A DNA stretch of 41,990 nucleotides from UBA946 sp031550725. GTDB taxonomy: Bacteria; Bacillota; Clostridia; Oscillospirales; Ruminococcaceae. Positions 35,915 through 41,990 of this stretch are shown piece after piece. Both the position numbers and the translations under genes were made by a program. The DNA lies in NCBI GenBank assembly GCA_031550725.1, contig JAVBOH010000023.1:1-41990 (forward strand). Direction: 5' to 3'. The notes below the pieces were generated by a model, which saw only the letters and a list, made by a program, of their open reading frames with translations, was not told the DNA's origin and made no database searches. The first letter of the stretch is position 1, and every line of letters starts with the position of its first letter.

Positions 35915-36166
35915 AAATTCTTTTTCTAAAACATATCAAAACGTAATCAATTCCCTATTTTCAATATAATGTTATGCAAAAAGTGATGATATAACTTTGA
36001 CTGAACAAAATATTATTTCTCTTCAATTTTGGATATATTCATACTCAAAATATACAGAGCTAACTTCACTTTTTAATAAAATTACGATTAATAATAAAGA
36101 GAAAATTTACTCAAATTAGTCAGTTTTGAAGTGATTTTCAGAATAAAAATGCAATTTTACATATTA
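35915..36166. other. AT-rich noncoding stretch
   Basis: No ORF with support. The flank of the 21-bp array holds scattered AT-rich runs only. Confidence 0.3.
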
Positions 36167-36202
36167 AACTGAAGTTTCATCATCATAAACTTCAGTTTTT
36201 AT
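36167..36202 (+). terminator. 11-bp perfect hairpin with T tail
   Basis: AACTGAAGTTT (36167-36177) pairs with AAACTTCAGTT (36187-36197), followed by further Ts. A second small hairpin, TACCG/CGGTA, follows. No gene is visible upstream, so it may end an unrecognised RNA. Confidence 0.65.
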
Positions 36203-36644
36203 ACCGCATAAATACGGTATTTGATTTTCAAAATTTTATGATTATGGTTATAATTTTCATTAATTTTGAAATTGATTTCAAATGTCTCTGCACTACATAA
36301 TCAACCTAGAATTCTTAATTTTGGGTAACTCTTCAATTGAAATATGCAAAATCAATTGTTTCATGCTTAATGACATACTAAAGTCTCAATACAATCCGTT
36401 TCGTTATAAATTCGTGCAATTATAAATATTTTCATTTTTAATACGCTCCTTATTTGAAATTTTTGAAATAGTAAAATCATAATACGGCAAATTACAATCA
36501 TACCTGTTCATAAGGAAGGACAAAATAATAGCTGTATTTTCACATATCGCAAAAAATTCACAATTGAATTTCATGTGTTTGATTAATTTCATTATTACAA
36601 CGTAATAAATAACAAAACTCAAAACTGCATTCGAATAAAATAAA
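36203..36644. other. AT-rich noncoding stretch
   Basis: Only weak ORFs without start signals. Nothing recognised. Confidence 0.3.
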
Positions 36645-36897
36645 AAATGCCCATCTAAATGAATGAGCATTTTTGAATAATATTAGGATTGATTTCGACT
36701 ATGATTTTTGGTTATGTAACGTATAGCAAGCATAGAAAAAGTATATCCTTTTTCCCATATCATACCAAAATATCAACGCACGGGTGGGTTGATATTTTGG
36801 CACTTTCAAAAATGTTGTACCTACACTTTTGATGATATGGTAAATTCAATTTTTGAATTTGTTTATTAGGAAATCCCTAAAACCCCTTTTGCTGTGA
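36645..36897 (-). ncRNA. Candidate structured RNA, copy 2 (inverted)
   Basis: Reverse-complement relative of 1335-1590. On the minus strand it shows the same outer CCATATC/GATATGG pair. The inner hairpin is CCAAAATATCAAC / GTTGATATTTTGG (36765-36777 with 36788-36800) around the identical loop core CACCCGTGC. The downstream block GGATATACTTTTTCT is conserved. A terminator (36645-36674, ATGC stem then TTTTTT) ends it. The hairpin stem differs in sequence from copy 1 but stays fully paired. It lies just downstream of a terminator of a leftward gene, as copy 1 does behind the MerR gene. Confidence 0.55.
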
Positions 36898-36909
36898 TGT
36901 GAAAATAAA

Positions 36910-36948
36910 AAGAAACTCCACCTGATATTTCATCAGATAGAGTTCGAA
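36910..36948 (-). terminator. Terminator of the APH-like pseudogene
   Basis: AACTC (36914-36918) with GAGTT (36940-36944) and inner CTGAT/ATCAG. On the minus strand it is followed by TTTCTTTTTATTTT. Confidence 0.75.
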
Positions 36949-36968
36949 AATTTGAATAATTGTGCGCA

Positions 36969-37460
36969 TTAAAGTTTAAGTTTTGCTTCATTATCAATCA
37001 GCCTCTTCAGCATTTTTATATTAACCTCTGCTTGTTCAGTAAACTTTTCATTAACACTAAAATATGCAACGCATATAAACTGATTAGCCAATATCACATA
37101 TGGCACAGCTTACTTTTCATCATCAGTCATCTTAGCAGTACTGTCATATCCATATATAATATTCTTGTAAATATCAATCCATCTTGATAATTTTTCATCG
37201 TCATTTTCATTAAAGCTTTCTGACAAAATTGCTGTGGAAGCATAACATGGATCGAATATTCTGACATTTCGTTCAGATAAATCAAAGTCAATAAATCCGA
37301 ATTTGTTTTCACCGTCAGTAAAAATGTTGCTTGGGTTTGGATCACGATGTATAATCTGCTTAGGAAGTTTGTCATAAACTGATTCGAACGAATTAAGATA
37401 TTCATTACAAAATTCATCAGACAATTCCATAATCTCTTTGGCTTGCAGAGCGTAAAGGTT
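36969..37460 (-). pseudogene. APH-like phosphotransferase, truncated and interrupted
   Basis: The readable part has the aminoglycoside/choline-kinase catalytic block (IIHRDPNPSNIF, then FIDFDLSERN). After an in-frame TAA at 37110-37112 the frame continues with the expected C-terminus (AVPYVILANQFICVAYF, then MLKRLIDNEAKLKL). The N-terminal half, including the nucleotide loop, is missing. The homology ends near 37440-37465, where a recombinase gene begins on the other strand. Two independent lesions make it a clear pseudogene. Confidence 0.85.
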
Positions 37461-38863
37461 TGATTGTAATAAAATCTTATGCAGACAGAGCCATATCGGG
37501 CAAGAAAGCCGATAATCGACCACAGTTCATGCAGATGATAGGTGACAGTTCGCATGGCGAATTTGACGTTATTATCGTATGGAAAATAGACCGTTTTTCT
37601 CGTGACAAATATGACAGCGTAATGTATAAAGCCAAGCTCAAGAAAAATGGTGTAAGTGTTATATCTGCGACAGAGCCAATTGATGACAGCCCAGAGGGTA
37701 AGTTAATGGAGTCAATTTTTGAGGGATTTTCTGAATATTATGTCAAAGACCTAGAACTCAAAACTAGCAGAGGTATGACCGAGAATGCTATTAAAGGCAA
37801 GTTCAATGGTGGAAGTGTAACCTTTGGTTATCGTATAGACAAAAATAAGCAGTTCCAAGCCGACCCAATAAATGCACCTATTGTTACGGACATATTCAGA
37901 AGATATGCCTGTGGAGAGCCTATAAGGAGCATTGTGGACGATTTAAGTAGCAAGGGGATAAAGAACAGGGATAAACCTATTACATATCATTTCATTAACT
38001 GGTTGCTGAAAAATCGTCGATATTTGGGTGAATATAGTTTCAGAGATACTATGAATACAAATGCCATTCCACCACTCGTTACGCTTGAAGTTTTCACGAA
38101 ATGTCAGCAACGATTGGCTGATAATATGCACAAGTCGGCAAGATTTAGAAAGGTTGATGAAAAGTATTATTTGACAGGTAAAATCTTTTGTGGGCATTGT
38201 GGCGATACTATGTCGGGTGTCAGTGGAACAAGCAAGGATAAAGGGCATTATCGGTATTATCAGTGTATGAGTTCAAAGAAAAAGAAATGTAATAAAAAGT
38301 ATACTCGCAAGGATTTTATTGAAGATATGGTTGTTGACATGACAATGCGAATATTTGACGATAAATCTCTTGTTGAAAATATTGTTGATACTTGTTATTC
38401 CATGCAATCTAATAAAAGTACCCAACTTCCTGCACTCAAAAAGCAACTAAAACAGACTAAAAAAGAGATTGATAATGTTATGAATGCTGTTAAAGCAGGA
38501 CTTGTTACAAAAACCACAAAAGCAACCCTTGAAATGCTTGAACATGAACAGGAAATAATTGAAATTGCCATCGCACAAGAACAAATTGAACGTCCAATTA
38601 TGAGTAAAGAACAAATTAAATTCGGTATAATGAAATTTACTCAAACTGATATTAAAGTACCTGAACAAAGACAAAGGATTATTGATACTTTTCTTAATAG
38701 TGTTCATGTGTATGAGGATAAAATGGTTGTCATACTCAATTATAAAGACGGTGAAAAGTGTATTAGTTTTGAGGATGTTAATTCTGCATTACAAAACAAA
38801 AAGAACACCCAAGTTAATGAGTGTTCTACTTTGTTTAAGTGTGGTGACCCGTACGGGAATTGA
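37460..38863 (+). pseudogene. Serine recombinase lacking its catalytic start
   Basis: 467 residues. Recombinase homology starts at about ERKGLIVIKSYADRAISG and includes the Arg-rich active-site helix WKIDRFSRD, the recombinase domain, a zinc ribbon (FCGHCGDTMSG) and the C-terminal coiled coil. The first 40 or so residues, with the nucleophilic Ser, are absent, and the first available start (TTG) has no ribosome binding site. So although long and intact in frame, it should be inactive. The 3' end runs into GTGACCCGTACGGGAATTG, a tRNA-end-like sequence. Confidence 0.85.
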
Positions 38864-38872
38864 ATCAAGTTC
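38845..38872. other. tRNA-3'-end-like attachment-site candidate
   Basis: Read on the minus strand, TTCAATTCCCGTACGGGTCA followed by CCA resembles a T-arm plus acceptor end of a tRNA. No tRNA body is next to it. Such fragments are typical att footprints of integrative elements. Weak. Confidence 0.35.
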
Positions 38873-39024
38873 TTAGTGTTTTGTGACTTGTTGTATCTTT
38901 GCTTAAATGCCTATTCTACGTGGTTTGAAATGTAATCACTTGTTCTAACTTATTGTGATTTTCATCATTGTTTCATATTAATAAGTCCCAAATAAGACCC
39001 AAGACTACCTCATATTTCTGCTAC

Positions 39025-39060
39025 AAAACCGCTATTGTATTGTACATAGCGGTTTTGTTA
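39025..39060. terminator. 11-bp terminator hairpin
   Basis: AAAACCGCTAT (39025-39035) pairs with ATAGCGGTTTT (39046-39056). It separates the recombinase from the leftward ABC operon. About 150 bp of featureless AT-rich sequence lies on each side. Confidence 0.8.
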
Positions 39061-39209
39061 ATAACAAACCAATTACTATTGAATAAAAAATACTGTTTTA
39101 ATCAGTGATGTAAGAAACGTAATGGTTATTACCTTTGATTTCTATTGCTTTTTAATATTATTGTACTTTAGGAAAGCCATAACATAATAAATTCATCAAA
39201 TATTTCTGA

Positions 39210-39983
39210 TTATATTTCCTGTTTTTTTAGCGATCGAATGGATAAAAATATACAAAAAACGGTTATTAAAATAGCCATAATAAATGTAAATAATAATTCT
39301 GGTGGTTTTATACCATATGAAAGCTTTGTAGTTTGAGATAACAGCTTACCAGGCAGAATATGTCCTACACCGGGTATCAGGTTTGAAAAGCTAAGAGTGA
39401 TGAAGCTACAAAATGAAATGAGTGCTGCAACCGCCGTACTCCGAGCTATTGTGCTCGCTAATATTGTTATACTAAGCAACACAAATATAAACATGTTATA
39501 GGCTATTAGTCCCATGAGTATATCGCTAATTTTGCCCGCATAGCCAAATAGATAATATGTATACGCATAACATATCAATCCTGCAAAGAGTATAGAAACT
39601 GTGAGGCAAACAACAGCGGCTATAAATTTTGTAATGATAAAATTTGTATGTGTTAGATTTTTTGTTAATGTTAATGCAGCTGAACCACTCTGTTTTTCTC
39701 CCACAACACAACCCATAAACAAAAATATGACGCAAATACAACCTATTTGAGAAATGTTTGAGTAGAATTGTGACCAGCTGTCTATCCAAGTAGTCGGAGG
39801 AATAGTGATTGTCATTAAATCGTCTGTTGCCAGTAAAACGATTTCAGACATATATCGAGTAATAACTGGGCTGAGCATTGCAAAGAATACATAGATACCC
39901 ATAAGGATATAAAGCTTTTTGGTACGGATAATTTCCATCCATTCTTTTTGAAAAAATACACGATAACTATTCACTTTATGCAC
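39210..39983 (-). CDS. ABC-2 type permease
   Basis: 257 residues with six membrane helices in the ABC-2 arrangement (first at about 25-45, a long extracellular loop with PPTTWIDSW, the last near 230-248). The N-terminal amphipathic start SYRVFFQKEWMEIIRTKK is typical. It overlaps the ATPase gene by 8 bp, so the two form an exporter. Peptide-antibiotic resistance or immunity is the common role of such pairs beside LytTR systems. The substrate is unknown. Confidence 0.9.
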   Translation of the reverse strand: MHKVNSYRVFFQKEWMEIIRTKKLYILMGIYVFFAMLSPVITRYMSEIVLLATDDLMTITIPPTTWIDSWSQFYSNISQIGCICVIFLFMGCVVGEKQSGSAALTLTKNLTHTNFIITKFIAAVVCLTVSILFAGLICYAYTYYLFGYAGKISDILMGLIAYNMFIFVLLSITILASTIARSTAVAALISFCSFITLSFSNLIPGVGHILPGKLLSQTTKLSYGIKPPELLFTFIMAILITVFCIFLSIRSLKKQEI

Positions 39984-40896
39984 CTCCAGTCAGTTTAATA
40001 AAAATATCATCAAGGGATGGCGTATAGGCTTGAAAACATTCCATTGATATGTCCGCTTCTGTTAATAATGACGATATTCGTTTTCCTAAAAAATTTAAAT
40101 TATCTGTGCTAAGTATAAACTCAGTAGGGCTTTTTGATTCAATTGTCAAATCATTTTGTTGTTGCACCAGAGTTGAAAAGCTATTGCCATCATCAGGAGT
40201 ATACAACTTTAGAATAGCGGTATTATCAGCATATTTTTGTTTTAAACTCACGATAGTATTGTCAGCTAAAACTTTACCCTTTTCGAGTATCAGCACATGG
40301 TCACAAGTATTTTCAACATCCGTGAGTATATGTGTAGAGAAAAATACTGTAATTTCCCCACGCAGAGAGCGGATGAGTGTCATGACTTCGTTTCGCCCAA
40401 TAGGATCTAATGCACTTATAGGTTCATCTAGAAAAACAACATCTGGTTCGTTGATGAGGGCTTGTGCGATGCCTAACCGTTGTTTCATACCTCGTGAAAA
40501 TGTTGAGATGTTTTTGTTGGAATTAAATAGCCCTACTTGTTTTAGTAAATCATCAACACACACTTTTAGCTTTTTACTCTCAATTGCATATAATTTACCA
40601 CAAAAGTTTAAATACTCCCTAGCGGTCATGTATCCATAAAAATTTGGTACATCAGGTAAATATCCAATATTGTAATTATTATTACTTCCATATTTACGAT
40701 CTTCTCCAGACAGCATTATTGTACCGGAGGTAGGTTTTGCAAGTCCAGCTAACATTTTGATGGTAGTGGTCTTTCCAGCTCCGTTCTTGCCTAAAAAACC
40801 GCATATAGAACCTTTAGCTACGCACAGATTTAAATTATCTACTGCGATATGTGTTCCGTAACGCTTGGTCAAGCTGTTAGTTTCGATAGCATTCAT
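39976..40896 (-). CDS. ABC transporter ATP-binding protein
   Basis: 306 residues. Walker A GKNGAGKTT, Q-loop region GYLPDVPNFYG, signature FSRGMKQRLG, Walker B DVVFLDEPISALDP and switch His in FFSTHILTDVE. The C-terminal extension is of the BcrA/ABC-2 drug-export type. It overlaps the preceding PLDc_N-type gene by 4 bp and the permease by 8 bp: a tightly coupled operon. Confidence 0.95.
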   Translation of the reverse strand: MNAIETNSLTKRYGTHIAVDNLNLCVAKGSICGFLGKNGAGKTTTIKMLAGLAKPTSGTIMLSGEDRKYGSNNNYNIGYLPDVPNFYGYMTAREYLNFCGKLYAIESKKLKVCVDDLLKQVGLFNSNKNISTFSRGMKQRLGIAQALINEPDVVFLDEPISALDPIGRNEVMTLIRSLRGEITVFFSTHILTDVENTCDHVLILEKGKVLADNTIVSLKQKYADNTAILKLYTPDDGNSFSTLVQQQNDLTIESKSPTEFILSTDNLNFLGKRISSLLTEADISMECFQAYTPSLDDIFIKLTGGA

Positions 40897-41159
40897 CGTT
40901 CATCATCTCCATGTTGTGTTTTCTCATCTAATTTTTTAGAGCCAATAGCAAAGTAAATAACTGGTCCGATAAGAGATATGAAGAGGATAACTACCAACCA
41001 TATAGCAATTTGGTTAAATGGTAGTTTTTTTCTTAAAACACTGATAATAGCAGCTGCTGTTACTGCTGCTACAAGAATTGCAATCGGAATCACAACTGGA
41101 GCAAGCTCAGGAAATAACTCTATAAATTCATCCCAATTTAATTTATACCCAAAGTTCAT
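40893..41159 (-). CDS. PLDc_N-type small membrane protein
   Basis: 88 residues with two membrane helices (about 20-43 and 51-71). It has the PLDc_N motif region LPFNQIAIWLVVILFISLIG ending in a Gly-Pro turn. Such short proteins commonly open bacitracin/lantibiotic-type ABC operons and may act in immunity. Coupled by ATGA to the ATPase gene. Confidence 0.8.
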   Translation of the reverse strand: MNFGYKLNWDEFIELFPELAPVVIPIAILVAAVTAAAIISVLRKKLPFNQIAIWLVVILFISLIGPVIYFAIGSKKLDEKTQHGDDER

Positions 41160-41178
41160 ATCGTTTTTTTCTTCCTCT

Positions 41179-41526
41179 CTATTTTCGCCAACCGACTAAT
41201 ACTTTTATGTTTTTTGCGGATTTTACAGTAAGCACCAACTTTATTAAGCCTACGTTAAACTCAGTCATATCAACCGCTTTGTCAAAACTACTCGAAATGT
41301 TGATATGTTTTGTTACACCGTCCTGAGTCATTATTAAATCAAGACTTCCAGACTCACACTTTCCTTTAATATAGAAAGCAGACAAATCCTCATTGTTTAA
41401 TTTTACTGTTTTTGTCAGCGTAGCACTCGCTGCTTTATAGTTCACTGTCCACTGGCGATTCCAGTAAAACTCTATTCCTGCTGTTGCACCAACACGAATT
41501 GTTCCAAAGTTACCTAACAACCTCAT
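41179..41526 (-). CDS. Unknown beta-rich protein heading the ABC operon
   Basis: 115 residues, mostly beta pattern (NFGTIRVGATAGIEFYW; LSAFYIKGKCESGSLDL; VKSAKNIKVLVGW), with no signal peptide. First gene of the leftward operon, 20 bp before the PLDc_N gene. No function recognised. Confidence 0.65.
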   Translation of the reverse strand: MRLLGNFGTIRVGATAGIEFYWNRQWTVNYKAASATLTKTVKLNNEDLSAFYIKGKCESGSLDLIMTQDGVTKHINISSSFDKAVDMTEFNVGLIKLVLTVKSAKNIKVLVGWRK

Positions 41527-41852
41527 AATTTTTCCTCTCTATTCAATGATAATTAATAAATCACTTTAATTTTATCAGAAAAAATTGTCTCTGCGAGAAG
41601 TTGTAATAACTGATAGAAATTTTGTAATTATTAAACTTAAGCAGTTTTTGTGACAAAAAGCTTGACCTAGTAACAAAATTGATATACACTGTATATATAA
41701 ATACATTTATCTACGTATAAACAACATAGTGTACGAAAAAATAAAAATGATTTATTGTGTGAAGTTGGAGAAGAAACAAAACAGAGTTTAACTTTCAGAG
41801 TCACAAAAGCTTGTTAAAATAAATTAGAGCATAGAAGGCGAGAAAATACATT
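41527..41852. promoter_or_regulatory. Divergent promoter region
   Basis: Between the ABC operon and a response-regulator gene. It holds GTGACAAAA (41650) and GTAACAAAA (41670), a 20-bp-spaced repeat, and TTGACC (41662-41667) with a -10-like TACACT 17 bp later. These could be operator and promoter of the two divergent units. Low certainty. Confidence 0.4.
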
Positions 41853-41990
41853 ATGACGATATTTATAGCAATCTGCGATGATGAAAAAGGAATAGGTGCA
41901 GAACTAGAAAATTTTCTAATGGAGATACTCGTCAAATTTAATGTTAAGTTTGAAATTGATGTCTACTTTACAGGAGAAGAACTGTGCAAT
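41853..41990 (+). CDS. Response regulator, N-terminal part only
   Basis: 46 codons to the window edge, starting MTIFIAICDDEKGIGAEL, the acidic-pair start of AgrA/LytTR-type receivers. AAGG lies upstream. It diverges from the ABC operon, so a third peptide-sensing or immunity module probably continues to the right. Incomplete. Confidence 0.75.
   Translation, partial: MTIFIAICDDEKGIGAELENFLMEILVKFNVKFEIDVYFTGEELCN

Noticed and set aside
35641..35916. Minus-strand ORF with seven heptads (xxFYKNx) as a repeat protein
   Set aside because: No ATG and no ribosome binding site at the TTG start, and the C-terminal part has no protein-like character. Treated as a DNA repeat, though coding remains possible.
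37127..37555. Minus-strand ORF of 142 codons overlapping the APH-like relic
   Set aside because: Out of frame with the kinase motifs IIHRDPNPSN and FIDFD; a frame shadow.
40049..40639. Plus-strand ORF of 196 codons opposite the ABC ATPase
   Set aside because: The ATPase motifs on the other strand are unambiguous; this is a complementary-strand shadow.

Overview
The window looks like an accessory region of a low-GC, Gram-positive gut Clostridium, most like Ruminococcus and relatives (Oscillospiraceae). This rests on the strong AT bias, AGGAGG-type ribosome binding sites, frequent TTG/GTG starts, cysteine-type double-glycine exporters, AgrC/LytTR and Spo0A-like regulators, and TnpX-type serine recombinases. 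No rRNA, tRNA gene or CRISPR array was recognised. The species assignment is inference.

Left part (1-17.7 kb): a MerR/GyrI-type regulator (237-1214), a candidate structured RNA (1335-1590), then a leftward AgrC-like histidine kinase and Spo0A-type response regulator with a 17-residue ORF between them. Facing right is a secretion locus: a GyrI-fold-like protein, two double-glycine leader peptides, a small membrane protein, a peptidase-C39 ABC exporter, an S41-like membrane peptidase, a HlyD-type adaptor, a Sec-exported TolC-like coiled-coil protein, and a 1295-residue secreted protein. The latter carries CBM2-like, calcium-repeat and vWA-like regions and a papain/C39-like cysteine peptidase end. 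It resembles a type I secretion system in a cell without an outer membrane.

Middle part (17.7-28.8 kb): a second regulatory module of similar logic (AgrC-like kinase broken by a frameshift, LytTR response regulator, 12-residue ORF, a paralogous GyrI-like protein). It is followed by two promoters with 21-bp-spaced LytTR-type direct repeats and an RTX/EF-hand protein with a lysozyme-like N-terminus. The C-terminus of the RTX protein is TolC-like, so the ORF looks like an in-frame deletion chimera of a second secretion operon. Behind it lie relics of a further RTX gene, two paralogous lipoproteins, and three copies of a leader module with a short lipoprotein-signal-like ORF.

Right part (28.8-42 kb): a scarred mobile-element landscape. 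It holds a degenerate serine recombinase, the last 37 codons of a tyrosine integrase, and a compact leftward operon (unknown ART/DarT-like protein, dGTPase, nucleotidyltransferase) that is a candidate phage-defence cassette. Next come a GNAT-kinase fusion behind a leader peptide with competing hairpins, a frameshifted P-loop kinase, an array of seven 21-bp repeats, the second, inverted copy of the structured RNA, and a head-to-head breakpoint between a truncated APH-type kinase and a truncated serine recombinase. The right edge has an intact-looking ABC-2 exporter operon with a PLDc_N-type protein and, diverging from it, the start of another response regulator.

The best candidates for something undescribed are: the paired small-ORF/kinase/regulator/GyrI-like modules controlling a Gram-positive type I-like secretion locus; the hairpin RNA family with covarying stems; the ART-like/dGTPase/nucleotidyltransferase operon; and the 21-bp array. 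All domain calls are by eye; no database search was run.
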